Part shown: positions 8,771 to 16,249 of the stretch, piece after piece | Layout: every line of letters starts with the position of its first letter | Numbering within the stretch: position 1 is the stretch's first letter | Origin: CAIMMJ01 sp037131955 | GTDB lineage: Bacteria; Bacteroidota; Bacteroidia; UBA4408 | DNA: 22,275 bases | Assembly (NCBI GenBank): GCA_037131955.1 | Contig: JBAXQC010000048.1 | Span: 1 to 22,275 of the forward strand | Reading direction: 5' to 3' | Notes under the pieces: model-generated | Databases searched by the model: none | What the model saw: the letters and a program-made list of their open reading frames with translations, nothing else | What the model was told of the DNA's origin: nothing | Program-made: the position numbers and the translations under genes

Positions 8771-8788
8771 TTTGTTGTTTTGTTAATG

Positions 8789-8822
8789 AAAAAAGCCAGG
8801 CAAATTTGTCTGGCTTTTTTTA
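8789..8822 (+). terminator. Intrinsic terminator after the PKD/T9SS gene
   Basis: AGCCAGGCAAA pairs with TTTGTCTGGCT (one G-U pair) in a stem of up to 11 base pairs, flanked by an A-run on the left and a run of seven T on the right. It starts about 20 bases after the TAG stop. The A and T runs are symmetrical, so it could also work on the other strand, but the neighbouring genes both run on the plus strand. Confidence 0.9.
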
Positions 8823-9024
8823 TTTGTTGATAAACTTTTTTTGATTTACCAAACGGTTTAATTCTAAAACTAAATGGTCAATTTTTTATTATAAGTGGTG
8901 TTACAAACTCCAAAACACTTGTTAATAAAGGGTTCTGAGCAGTAGAAGAAAATCATTCTTCACAATTTTATTTTTTCATTTGCGTTAACACATCAAATTA
9001 GTATTAACCAAAAAAAATAAAATT

Positions 9025-9891
9025 ATGAACTTCATCCATCAAATTTCCGACAATTGGGACAGTTGTCTTTCAATGAAAAGAAACAACATTGTTTTTGAAA
9101 ACAGGTTGCAAGAATACGGTGCATACCAAATCAGAAGAGACTATTTTAGAACGGTTTTAATTTCGTTTTTAGGAGCATTGTTTTTTGCAGGAGCAATTAC
9201 AATTATTCCCACTGTTTTGTATTCATACTTTAAAGCAAACTTTGTAAAAAAAGTAATTCCAACAACAAAATTAATTCCTGTTGATCCTAATTTAATTTAT
9301 CAATACAAAAAGGAAACTGTAAAAACAGAAACTCCTTCTTTTAAAGAAAAACCTGCTCAAAGTTTTTCTAACAACAATGTAGAAAAAGTTCCAGAAGTTG
9401 TTAACAAAGAAATAAAATCTGATGATTTGAACAAGAAAAAAAACATTGTGGACAATGGTGTTATTGGAGATGAAAAAGGAGATGCAAAAGTTTTAACATA
9501 CAATCATGCCGGTAATGGCAGTGGAGGAGGAAACGACTTAGGCAATGGTAAAGATGATTTTGAAGAATCAAAACCAAGTTTAATTGCCGATAAAATGCCT
9601 GAGTTTGCGGGAGGCGAAGAAGCATTGTTTAATTTCATTAGAAAAAATATTAATTATCCAAGTTTTGAAAAATCAGAATTAATTTCGGGTACCGTTTATA
9701 TTACATTTGTAATTAACAAAAATGGCAAAGTAGAAAACGCAGTAATTACAAGAGGAGTAAAAGGTGGCAAAGGCCTGGAATTAGAAGCATTAAGAGTTAT
9801 TAATAAAATGCCAGATTGGATACCTGGTCAAACCAATAACAAACCGGTAAAAGTTCAGTTTACATTTCCAATAAAATTTATGTTGCAGTAA
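9025..9891 (+). CDS. tonB: TonB-family energy transducer
   Basis: The 288-residue inner-membrane protein passes proton-motive energy to outer-membrane TonB-dependent receptors. A 42-residue cytoplasmic N-terminus carries NRLQEYGAYQIRRDY (26-40), a motif typical of Bacteroidota TonB proteins. A single membrane helix lies at about 43-68. A Lys/Glu/Pro-containing periplasmic linker (about 70-145) and a Gly/Asn-rich stretch (GNGSGGGND, near 164) follow. The TonB_C domain spans about 190-288, with MPEFAGGEEAL at its start, then YITFVINKNGKVENAVI and a PVKVQFTFPIKF end. No ExbB or ExbD genes are adjacent, so it may use components encoded elsewhere. The preceding terminator (8789-8822) means it has its own promoter in 8823-9024. 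I saw no convincing -33/-7 pair there, only a near-match TTCATTTG at 8975-8982. Confidence 0.9.
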   Translation: MNFIHQISDNWDSCLSMKRNNIVFENRLQEYGAYQIRRDYFRTVLISFLGALFFAGAITIIPTVLYSYFKANFVKKVIPTTKLIPVDPNLIYQYKKETVKTETPSFKEKPAQSFSNNNVEKVPEVVNKEIKSDDLNKKKNIVDNGVIGDEKGDAKVLTYNHAGNGSGGGNDLGNGKDDFEESKPSLIADKMPEFAGGEEALFNFIRKNINYPSFEKSELISGTVYITFVINKNGKVENAVITRGVKGGKGLELEALRVINKMPDWIPGQTNNKPVKVQFTFPIKFMLQ

Positions 9892-9925
9892 AAGATGTTT
9901 TTTTAAAAATTTAGTTTTAATAGTT

Positions 9926-10048
9926 ATGATCACACAAAACAATAAATTAAACAAAAAATCTCAAGAATTTAGAGGCGAAAAATTTATTGCTGAATCTTAT
10001 TTAATTGGGAGAACAGTAAGTTTAGGAGTAGTATTTAGAGTTAAATAA
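9926..10048 (+). CDS. 40-codon ORF resembling the C-terminal tail of an outer-membrane receptor
   Basis: An ATG opens a 40-residue frame ending in TAA, 34 bases after tonB. It lacks a signal peptide or membrane helix. Its second half, FRGEKFIAESY followed by GRTVSLGVVFRVK, resembles the closing strands of Bacteroidota TonB-dependent receptors, which often end in a GRTxSLGxxY/F+ pattern with alternating hydrophobic residues. This is from memory of the family and no alignment was run. It could be the surviving 3' end of a deleted receptor gene, or a chance or genuine small ORF. Its place directly after tonB fits the remnant idea. If it is a remnant, the ATG may not be a real start. Confidence 0.35.
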   Translation: MITQNNKLNKKSQEFRGEKFIAESYLIGRTVSLGVVFRVK

Positions 10049-10077
10049 AAATAAAATTTTAGAGCTAAACATTAAGG

Positions 10078-10110
10078 TTGGATTATTTCCAAGCTTTTTT
10101 TTGATATTTG
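10078..10110 (+). promoter_or_regulatory. Probable promoter for the DUF3817 gene
   Basis: A TTG at 10078-10080 and GATATTTG at 10103-10110 match the Bacteroidota -33 (TTG) and -7 (TAnnTTTG) boxes, with one mismatch in the -7 box and a 22-base spacer, inside the usual 17-23 range. Transcription would start about 17 bases before the ATG at 10134. This is sequence inspection only. Confidence 0.35.
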
Positions 10111-10133
10111 ACACTCATAAATAAAAGCAAATA

Positions 10134-10415
10134 ATGATTTCACTATTCAGAAAAATAGCAATTCTAGAAGGAGTTTCATACTTATTACTAGGTTTTACAA
10201 TGATTTTAAAATATCAATATCAAATGCCGCTTCCCAATTACATTGTAGGAATGGCTCATGGCGGATTATTTATTGCGTATGTGGTATTTTTAGGATTAAT
10301 TGCGTTGAAGTATAAACCCAAGTTTATTTGGCTGGTTCTTGCATTTGCCGCTTCGCTTGTGCCATTTGGAACTTTTATTGCAGATAAAAAAATGTTTAAG
10401 CAACTTGAACAATAA
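10134..10415 (+). CDS. DUF3817 small membrane protein
   Basis: The 93-residue integral membrane protein has three hydrophobic helices (about 10-25, 36-58, 64-84) and matches the DUF3817 family (YdzA-like) by its length and landmarks: an N-terminal FRKIAILEGVSYLLL, a central MAHGGLF/YVVFL segment containing the conserved His, and a C-terminal FAASLVPFGTF(I/V)ADKK. The family's function is not known to me. It is sometimes annotated simply as an integral membrane protein. It appears to be a single-gene unit, with a probable promoter 24-56 bases upstream and a hairpin terminator starting 3 bases after the stop. The next gene is convergent. Confidence 0.85.
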   Translation: MISLFRKIAILEGVSYLLLGFTMILKYQYQMPLPNYIVGMAHGGLFIAYVVFLGLIALKYKPKFIWLVLAFAASLVPFGTFIADKKMFKQLEQ

Positions 10416-10417
10416 AA

Positions 10418-10452
10418 AAATGCCGAACATCAAAATAGAGTGTTCGGCATTT
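10418..10452. terminator. Bidirectional terminator between DUF3817 and gdhA
   Basis: A perfect 12-base-pair stem (10418-10429, AAATGCCGAACA, with 10441-10452) closes an 11-base loop. Runs of A and T on each side give a T-tract on both strands. It sits in the 55-base gap between convergent genes and probably ends both transcripts. Confidence 0.9.
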
Positions 10453-10470
10453 ATTTAACTTAAAAATAAT

Positions 10471-11850
10471 TTATACATGACCCTGAGCCAACATGGCTTC
10501 AGCAACCTTAACAAATCCTCCAACATTAGCACCTTTCACATAATTGATAAAATTGCCCTCGCTGCCATATTTTGCGCAAGTTGAGTGAATGTCTTTCATA
10601 ATTTGATGTAGTTTTTGGTCCACTTCTTCTCTTGTCCAGCTCAATCTTAAGGAATTTTGACTCATCTCTAAACCAGAGGTAGCAACTCCTCCGGCATTTG
10701 ATGCTTTGCCTGGAGCAAACAAAATTTTTGCACCTATAAATTCATACACTGCTTGGGGTGTGCATGGCATATTTGCACCTTCGGCAACAGCTATTACTCC
10801 TGATTTTATCAAAGCTTTTGCATCTGCAATATTCAATTCGTTTTGAGTAGCACAAGGCAAGGCAACATCCACTTTAATATGTTGCCATGGCGTTTTTCCT
10901 GCATAAAACTTACATTTAAATTTATCGGCATACTCTTTTATTCTTCCTCTTTTTTCGTTTTTTAATTCCATGATGTAAGCAAGTTTTTTTTCATCCATGC
11001 CCTTTTCGTCATAAATAAAACCATCGCTATCGCTCATAGAAACAACCTTGCCTCCGAGTTGAATAACTTTTTCGGCAGCATATTGTGCAACATTTCCTGA
11101 ACCTGAAATGCCAACAATTAATCCTTTTAATGATTTCTTTTTTGTGTTTAGCATTTCTTGTGTAAAATAAACGCAACCATAACCTGTTGCTTCTGGTCGT
11201 ATTAAACTTCCACCAAACGTAATGCCTTTACCCGTTAGCACACCAGTAAACTCATTTCTTATTCTTTTATATTGTCCAAACATATACCCAACTTCTCTTC
11301 CTCCAACTCCAATATCGCCAGCAGGCACATCGGTATCGGCTCCAATATGCTTACACAATTCAGTCATAAAACTTTGGCAAAATTTCATTACTTCAATGTC
11401 TGATTTTCCTTTAGGATCAAAATCAGAGCCGCCTTTACCACCACCCATAGGCAAAGTTGTTAGGCTATTTTTGAACACTTGCTCAAACGCTAAAAACTTT
11501 AAAATTCCTAAATAAACAGTTGGGTGAAACCTTAATCCACCTTTATAAGGACCAATTGCACTGTTCATTTGAATTCTAAAACCTCTGTTAATTTGCAAAT
11601 TTCCTTTGTCGTCAATCCATGGAACTCTAAACATAATAACTCTTTCGGGCTCTACCATCCTCTCCAAAATCTTTGCTTCTTTGTATTTGGGATGTTCATC
11701 CAAGAATGGAATTACTGTTTCTGCAACTTCGTGCACTGCTTGATGAAACTCAGGTTCTCCGGGATTTCTTGCAATAACTTTTTGCATAAATTCCTTAACA
11801 GCTTGTTCGTGACCTGCTCTAGTTGATTTGCTTTTTTTAGTTTTTGACAT
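10471..11850 (-). CDS. gdhA: Glutamate dehydrogenase (hexameric, NADP-type)
   Basis: The 459-residue cytoplasmic enzyme interconverts 2-oxoglutarate plus ammonium and glutamate, which is ammonium assimilation if NADP-specific. The substrate domain has IGPYKGGLRFHP (99-110) with its substrate Lys, PMGGGKGGSDFDPKG (134-148) with the catalytic Lys at 139, and DVPAGDIGVGGREVGYM (174-190) with the catalytic Asp at 179. The dinucleotide-binding domain starts near 215 and carries GISGSGNVAQYAAEK (248-262). The 450-residue class with this signature order is the bacterial small hexameric GDH. NADP preference is assigned by overall resemblance to GdhA, not by testing the coenzyme pocket. The first 12 residues are a Lys/Ser/Thr-rich extension. 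It stands alone, with the shared terminator downstream and about 115 bases to tatA upstream. Confidence 0.95.
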   Translation of the reverse strand: MSKTKKSKSTRAGHEQAVKEFMQKVIARNPGEPEFHQAVHEVAETVIPFLDEHPKYKEAKILERMVEPERVIMFRVPWIDDKGNLQINRGFRIQMNSAIGPYKGGLRFHPTVYLGILKFLAFEQVFKNSLTTLPMGGGKGGSDFDPKGKSDIEVMKFCQSFMTELCKHIGADTDVPAGDIGVGGREVGYMFGQYKRIRNEFTGVLTGKGITFGGSLIRPEATGYGCVYFTQEMLNTKKKSLKGLIVGISGSGNVAQYAAEKVIQLGGKVVSMSDSDGFIYDEKGMDEKKLAYIMELKNEKRGRIKEYADKFKCKFYAGKTPWQHIKVDVALPCATQNELNIADAKALIKSGVIAVAEGANMPCTPQAVYEFIGAKILFAPGKASNAGGVATSGLEMSQNSLRLSWTREEVDQKLHQIMKDIHSTCAKYGSEGNFINYVKGANVGGFVKVAEAMLAQGHV

Positions 11851-11964
11851 GGTTTAGGTTTTGAAAATGTTAAGTAAAAATAGAATTTTACTTGGTGTAT
11901 TAACAAATTTTTTACAAAAAAAATTAAATCAATCCAATTACTTTGTGAAAAATGGATGAAGCGA

Positions 11965-12252
11965 TTATTCTTGAGGTTGATCTATAGGTTTGGAAATAGA
12001 CTCAACAGTTGATTTAACGAAGTTATTTTCTTCTTCATTGGTTTGTGTAATTTTGGATTTATCGTTTTTTGAAAGAGAGGCTCCATCCTCAATTTCTCGT
12101 TTTATACTTTCGGTGGCATCCTTTATTTCTCTTAACCCACGCCCTAATCCACGAGCCAAATCAGGAATGCTTTTTGAACCAAAAAACATAACAACTACCA
12201 ATAAAATTAAAACCACTTCTCCCCCACCTAAATTTAAAAACAGCAATGTCAT
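11965..12252 (-). CDS. tatA: Twin-arginine translocase subunit TatA/TatE
   Basis: The 95-residue inner-membrane protein forms the pore-forming part of the Tat system that exports folded proteins. It has a short periplasmic N-terminus, one helix at about 10-24 (EVVLILLVVVMFFG), the FG hinge at 24-25, and the amphipathic helix SKSIPDLARGLGRGLREIKDA (26-46), followed by a charged, disordered tail. This is TatA-like rather than TatB-like because the amphipathic helix is short and lacks the TatB extension. No tatC is in the window, which is usual for Bacteroidota where tatA and tatC are often apart. A good promoter lies just upstream (12271-12303). It is divergent from the NAD(P)HX repair gene with a 62-base spacer. 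Confidence 0.92.
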   Translation of the reverse strand: MTLLFLNLGGGEVVLILLVVVMFFGSKSIPDLARGLGRGLREIKDATESIKREIEDGASLSKNDKSKITQTNEEENNFVKSTVESISKPIDQPQE

Positions 12253-12270
12253 ATTTTAATTAATAGAACT

Positions 12271-12303
12271 CAAAGGTAATTGCTTTTGATTAATTTTACT
12301 CAA
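12271..12303 (-). promoter_or_regulatory. Promoter for tatA
   Basis: Read on the minus strand, TTG (12303-12301), a 22-base spacer and TACCTTTG (12278-12271) give an exact match to the Bacteroidota -33/-7 promoter (TTG and TAnnTTTG). The -7 box ends 18 bases before the tatA ATG. The same 62-base gap must also hold the start signals of the divergent gene at 12315. A near-match TGCTTTTG lies at 12281-12288 on the plus strand. Confidence 0.5.
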
Positions 12304-12314
12304 TAAATAAAACA

Positions 12315-13856
12315 ATGAAAATTTTTAATTCTGAACAAATTAGAGCTTGGGATAAATTTACTCTTGAGGCAGAAAAAATTACTTCCTTAGAATTAATGGA
12401 AAGAGCTGTAATAAAATGTCTTCCATTTTTGCTGGCTCAAATTAAGTTTAAAAATAAAATACTTATTTTTTGCGGTCATGGAAACAATGGTGGAGACGGC
12501 TTGGTAGCTGGCCGACTTTTATTAAATATGGGTTATGAGGTATATTGTTTTGTATCGGTTTTAGAAAATAAATTGAGCAGTGAAAATTTGTACAATAGGA
12601 AATTACTAACAAACTTATATCCTGAATCAATAGTAACAATAGACGAACATAATTACCTACAAAATATAGTAATTGACAAAAATACTGTAATCATAGATGC
12701 AATTTTTGGAAATGGAATTAATAGAGTAATTGAAGCATTATATTCAGATTTAATTTTGCGTTTAAACTCTTCATCTTGCTATAAAAAAATCTCAATAGAC
12801 ATTCCTAGTGGACTAACAGGAGATTCAACTGAAATAATTGAAAATCAAATTATTTTTAAAGCTGATTTAACACTGAGTTTTCAACAAACAAAATCGTGCT
12901 TTTTAGTTGAAGAAACTGGAATTTTTGCTGGTAACGTAGTTGTTGTGAACATAGAGTTAAATGCAAATTTTGAGAAAAATGAAAAAACAAATTTTTATTA
13001 TTTTGATAAAAATGATGCCATTGAAATTTTTGAAAAGAAGGCTATGTTTAATGGCAAACACAGCTATGGACATCTCTTATTAGTTGGTGGTGATACGGGA
13101 AAAGCAGGTGCAATAATTATGGCAGCAAATGCTGCTAACTATAGCGGGTGCGGTAGAATTACAGTTTGCACTTCAAAAGAAACTGCAGGCTATTTGCAAA
13201 TAAACTCACCACAGTCGATGGTATTCTTTGACAAAAATTATCCAAATGAACTTATTTTACCAAAACTAGATAATTTTTCTGCCATCGCAGTTGGGCCAGG
13301 ACTTGGAAAAGAAGAAGAAAAAGTTAAACTTCTGCGAAAATTAATAAATGATTTTAAAGGACCAATGGTTTTTGACGCTGATGCCATTGGAATTTTAGCA
13401 GAAAACAAAACTTGGCTAGCATTTTTAACACCAAACTCTATTCTAACGCCTCACCATTACGAACTACAAAAACTAACCGGTATTGTTGGCAGTAGAACAA
13501 CAATGCTAAGAAGTGCAGTAGAATTAGCAGTAAAGAATAAACTTATTGTTGTGTATAAAGGAAAAAATACTGCAATTTGTTTACCCAATGGTGATGTGGT
13601 TTTTAATTCAAGCGGCAACCAAGCACTCTCCAAAGGGGGAAGTGGAGATTTACTTACTGGTTATATTGGTGGGCTTTTGGCAAAAGGATATTCAGCGGCT
13701 GGTGCTGCAATGCTTGGTTGTTTTATACACGGCAAAGCTGCGGAATATGCAACTAAAGAAAAATCACTTGATGGAACAAATTATTTAAGCATTTTAAATG
13801 AGATGGATAAAGTAATTTTTGAATTAGAAAACATTAATCCGACAGATAAAATATAG
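12315..13856 (+). CDS. nnr: Bifunctional NAD(P)H-hydrate epimerase / ADP-dependent dehydratase (YjeF-type)
   Basis: The 513-residue repair enzyme restores damaged NADH/NADPH hydrates. The N-terminal epimerase domain (YjeF_N, about 1-215) carries GHGNNGGDGLVAGR (54-67), followed by the INxE-like DIPSGLTGDST block (about 160-172). The C-terminal ADP-dependent dehydratase domain (carbohydrate-kinase-like, about 230-510) contains HGHLLLVGGDTGKAGA-type glycine loop residues (about 250-262), AVGPGLG (about 328-334) and the catalytic NQALSKGGSGDLLTG region (about 435-449). Both domains look complete and the length is that of fused Nnr proteins. The ATG at 12315 follows an AT-rich leader with no Shine-Dalgarno site, normal for the phylum. 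It is transcribed alone, divergent from tatA and convergent with the Msr fusion 34 bases downstream. Confidence 0.93.
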   Translation: MKIFNSEQIRAWDKFTLEAEKITSLELMERAVIKCLPFLLAQIKFKNKILIFCGHGNNGGDGLVAGRLLLNMGYEVYCFVSVLENKLSSENLYNRKLLTNLYPESIVTIDEHNYLQNIVIDKNTVIIDAIFGNGINRVIEALYSDLILRLNSSSCYKKISIDIPSGLTGDSTEIIENQIIFKADLTLSFQQTKSCFLVEETGIFAGNVVVVNIELNANFEKNEKTNFYYFDKNDAIEIFEKKAMFNGKHSYGHLLLVGGDTGKAGAIIMAANAANYSGCGRITVCTSKETAGYLQINSPQSMVFFDKNYPNELILPKLDNFSAIAVGPGLGKEEEKVKLLRKLINDFKGPMVFDADAIGILAENKTWLAFLTPNSILTPHHYELQKLTGIVGSRTTMLRSAVELAVKNKLIVVYKGKNTAICLPNGDVVFNSSGNQALSKGGSGDLLTGYIGGLLAKGYSAAGAAMLGCFIHGKAAEYATKEKSLDGTNYLSILNEMDKVIFELENINPTDKI

Positions 13857-13890
13857 GAAATTAAAAATTTTATTTCTTACGTCTTGTTGA

Positions 13891-14958
13891 TTATTTTTTC
13901 ATTCTGTCTTTAAAAACCTTTTCAAACTTTTCAACTTTAGGTTTAATTACCATTCTGCAATACCCTTGTTCTTTGTTTTGCTGGTAATAATTTTGATGAT
14001 CGTCTTTGGCCTTGTAGAATTCACCAACAAGTGAAACTTCGGTAACAATTGGATTTGAATATACTTTTGCCTCATTAAGTTCATTAATTATTTGATTGAC
14101 GCTTTGTTTTTCCTGTTCATTGTTATAATAGATTACAGAGCGATATTGCGTTCCAACGTCGGCACCTTGGCGATTAAGAGTAGTTGGATCATGTACAGTA
14201 AAAAAAACTTTTAATATTTCTTCAAACGAAGTTTTATTATCGTCGTAAGTGATTTTTACAACTTCGGCATGACCAGTATTTCCGCTGCACACTTCTTCGT
14301 AACTTGGATTTTTTACTTTGCCACCACTGAATCCAGATTCTACTTTTACAACGCCATCTAGCATTTCATAAACTGCTTCAACACACCAATAGCATCCACC
14401 ACCAAGCAAAAGAGTTTTTGTTGAATTATTTTCTGTTTTTTTTAGGTCTTCCTTATTTACAAATTCAAGCGATAAAGAGTTTACACAATACCTCATCCCA
14501 GTTTCAGTTGGTCCATCATCAAATAAATGTCCTAAATGTCCATCACACTTGGCACAAATAATTTCCGTTCGTATCATACCATGAGTAGTATCCTTTATTG
14601 TTTTTATTTTTCCACCTGAAATTTCCTTGTCAAAACTTGGCCATCCACAATGTGAATCAAATTTCATTTCGTCGGTAAAAAGTTCATTGCCACAAGCAGC
14701 ACATTTATAAACACCTTTTTCCTTATTCATTAATAGTTCACCTGTAAACGGCCTCTCTGTACCTTTTTGCCTAAGCACAAAAAACTGCTCAGGCGATAAC
14801 TCTTTTTTCCATTGTTCATCCGTTTTTACTATTTTTTCTTTTTGAGAATTTTCCATATCTTTTGTTTCGTTAATTTTTGTTTTTTCTTGAGTGCAGGCAG
14901 TAAGTGAAAATAACAACCATACTGTTGTTAGTAATAAAATTGTTTTGGAGCTTTTCAT
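13891..14958 (-). CDS. msrBA: Lipoprotein MsrB-MsrA methionine sulfoxide reductase fusion
   Basis: The 355-residue protein repairs oxidised methionine, reducing both R and S sulfoxides. A lipoprotein signal ends with LTAC (Cys22), so it is lipid-anchored outside the cytoplasm. The MsrB domain (about 48-168) has zinc CxxC pairs C86/C89 and C135/C138, a recycling Cys104 in HCGWPSF and catalytic Cys158 in RYCVNS. The MsrA domain (about 180-345) has catalytic Cys189 in GGCYWCVE, the GNTGHAE block (226-232) and a C-terminal Cys334 suited to resolve the disulfide. All catalytic residues are present. The better-known fusions place MsrA first (for example Neisseria PilB, Streptococcus MsrAB), while here MsrB leads. 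Its electron donor would be a periplasmic thioredoxin-like or DsbD-like system, not seen here. It is convergent with the upstream-strand nnr gene and divergent from surE. Confidence 0.93.
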   Translation of the reverse strand: MKSSKTILLLTTVWLLFSLTACTQEKTKINETKDMENSQKEKIVKTDEQWKKELSPEQFFVLRQKGTERPFTGELLMNKEKGVYKCAACGNELFTDEMKFDSHCGWPSFDKEISGGKIKTIKDTTHGMIRTEIICAKCDGHLGHLFDDGPTETGMRYCVNSLSLEFVNKEDLKKTENNSTKTLLLGGGCYWCVEAVYEMLDGVVKVESGFSGGKVKNPSYEEVCSGNTGHAEVVKITYDDNKTSFEEILKVFFTVHDPTTLNRQGADVGTQYRSVIYYNNEQEKQSVNQIINELNEAKVYSNPIVTEVSLVGEFYKAKDDHQNYYQQNKEQGYCRMVIKPKVEKFEKVFKDRMKK

Positions 14959-15097
14959 TTTATATTTTTTTATCTAATGTAATGTTTGTGTGTCAATACA
15001 ATTTTTTACTAAAATTTAATTACAATAGTACGTTTAAGATTAAAAATTGTTTATATCTTATGAGTTAATTTTTACTATAAATCATTTGTAAAAAGAT

Positions 15098-15105
15098 TAA
15101 ATTTG
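15098..15105 (+). promoter_or_regulatory. Probable -7 box for the surE unit
   Basis: TAAATTTG exactly matches the Bacteroidota -7 consensus TAnnTTTG, 18 bases before the 21-codon ORF and 86 bases before surE. No TTG occurs 17-23 bases upstream, so the -33 box is not seen. Transcription from here would include the small ORF. Confidence 0.4.
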
Positions 15106-15123
15106 ACGAATTTGTAAATTAAG

Positions 15124-15189
15124 ATGAGAAAAGTCATTTTAGCACTTTTACTTACTTTTTTCTTATTAGTCAAACTATATAGCTTTTAA
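15124..15189 (+). CDS. 21-codon hydrophobic ORF directly before surE
   Basis: An ATG opens a 21-residue frame, beginning MRKVILALLLTFFLL and ending in TAA two bases before the surE ATG. The peptide has a basic start (RK) and about 14 hydrophobic residues, like a bare signal peptide or a single membrane helix. It could be a small membrane peptide or a translated leader that couples to surE. It could also be the leftover start of a deleted secreted protein, or chance. A -7 box at 15098-15105 would place it first on the transcript. No homologue is known to me. Confidence 0.3.
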   Translation: MRKVILALLLTFFLLVKLYSF

Positions 15190-15191
15190 TT

Positions 15192-15956
15192 ATGAGACCA
15201 CTAATTTTAGTAACGAACGACGACGGAATAAACGCCCCAGGAATAAGAGCACTAATTGATGCCGCCAAAGAAATTGGTGATATTTTGGTAGTTGCTCCAG
15301 ACAAGCCACAATCTGGAATGGGACACGCCATAACCATCAATTCTACTTTACGAATAAATCCTACAAATATTTCAGAAACAGATCATAAAGAATTTTCATG
15401 TTCTGGTACGCCTGTAGATTGCGTAAAACTTGCTATAGGCAGGCTGTTGGATAGAAAACCAGATATTTGTATTTCTGGAATTAATCATGGCTCCAATTCA
15501 TCTATAAATGTAATTTATTCTGGTACTATGAGTGCTGCCGTTGAAGGTTGCATAGAAGGAATTCCATCCGTAGGTTTTTCATTGTGTGATTATGCATTAG
15601 AAGCAAATTTTGAAGCTTCGAAAATTATTGCAAAAAAAATCATTTTAAATCTCCTAGAAAAAGGCTTGCCAAAAGGTGTTTGCTTAAATGTAAATATTCC
15701 AAAGCTCCCGATTGATGCTATTCAAGGAATAAAAGTTTGCCGCCAAGCCAATGCAATTTGGGAAGAAGAATTTGATGAACGTAAAGATCCATATGGCAGA
15801 AACTACTATTGGTTAACAGGTGTTTTTAAAAATCTAGACGAAGGAGATGATACCGATGAAATGGCATTGAAAAACGGATTTGTTTCGGTTGTTCCCATAG
15901 AAATAGATTTTACAGCTCACCACGCAATTGAAGAGATTAAAAAATGGCAACTGTAA
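15192..15956 (+). CDS. surE: 5'/3'-nucleotidase SurE
   Basis: The 254-residue cytoplasmic metal-dependent phosphatase dephosphorylates nucleoside 5'- and 3'-monophosphates and is linked to stationary-phase survival. The metal site is complete: Asp10 and Asp11 in VTNDDGINAPG (7-17), Ser41 in PQSGMGHAI, and Asn98 in SGINHGSN (95-102). The CSGTPVDCVK block (70-79) and the SGTMSAAVEG segment (110-119) are also typical. Length is normal. The stop codon lies inside the next gene, a 13-base overlap that suggests translational coupling with the small membrane protein. It is preceded by a 21-codon ORF with a 2-base gap. In other Bacteroidota surE is often followed by lpxB, but that gene is not here: a convergent gene ends the unit. 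Confidence 0.95.
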   Translation: MRPLILVTNDDGINAPGIRALIDAAKEIGDILVVAPDKPQSGMGHAITINSTLRINPTNISETDHKEFSCSGTPVDCVKLAIGRLLDRKPDICISGINHGSNSSINVIYSGTMSAAVEGCIEGIPSVGFSLCDYALEANFEASKIIAKKIILNLLEKGLPKGVCLNVNIPKLPIDAIQGIKVCRQANAIWEEEFDERKDPYGRNYYWLTGVFKNLDEGDDTDEMALKNGFVSVVPIEIDFTAHHAIEEIKKWQL

Positions 15957-16249
15957 AAAAAGAATTTGATAAATTTTGGGTTGGAATAATCACGGGATTG
16001 TTGGTTCCGCAGCTAATAATGTTTCTGTTTTATTTACAAGTATATTATAGGAAAATGAATGTGCAAAGTTTTATAAAAAGAATTTGGGAAACGGATATTT
16101 TTTCTCCATTGATATCTTTGTGCTGTATAGGAAATCTCGCCGCTTTTTTTATTTTTTATTATCTCTATTGTAACAATTCTGCTAGAGGTGTAATAATTTC
16201 AACTTTTGTTTATACGATTATTGTAGTATTTTTAAAATTTGTATTTTAA
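15944..16249 (+). CDS. Small membrane protein overlapping surE
   Basis: The 101-residue protein has three hydrophobic stretches (about 12-33, 54-73 and 83-101), so it probably spans the inner membrane. The N-terminus is basic (VKKEFDKF). I recognise no domain. It overlaps the last 13 bases of surE in another frame, its ATG being the one at 15944, and is almost certainly translated from the surE transcript. Its TAA overlaps the stop of the convergent 840-residue gene by 4 bases (16246-16249), leaving no room for a conventional terminator. Function is unknown. A link to envelope or lipid A synthesis is possible from the usual surE neighbourhood but is not shown here. Confidence 0.75.
   Translation: MATVKKEFDKFWVGIITGLLVPQLIMFLFYLQVYYRKMNVQSFIKRIWETDIFSPLISLCCIGNLAAFFIFYYLYCNNSARGVIISTFVYTIIVVFLKFVF

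Noticed and set aside
8823..9024. Promoter for tonB
   Set aside because: Only a one-mismatch -7 (TTCATTTG, 8975-8982) was seen, with no TTG at the right distance; not reported as a site.
11222..11826. Plus-strand ORFs opposite gdhA
   Set aside because: These are shadows of the conserved glutamate dehydrogenase frame; Pro-rich text reflects reverse-complemented Gly codons.
13856..13877. AT-rich imperfect hairpin between nnr and the Msr fusion
   Set aside because: The stem has a bulge and almost no GC, so it is not distinguishable from background in this AT-rich DNA.
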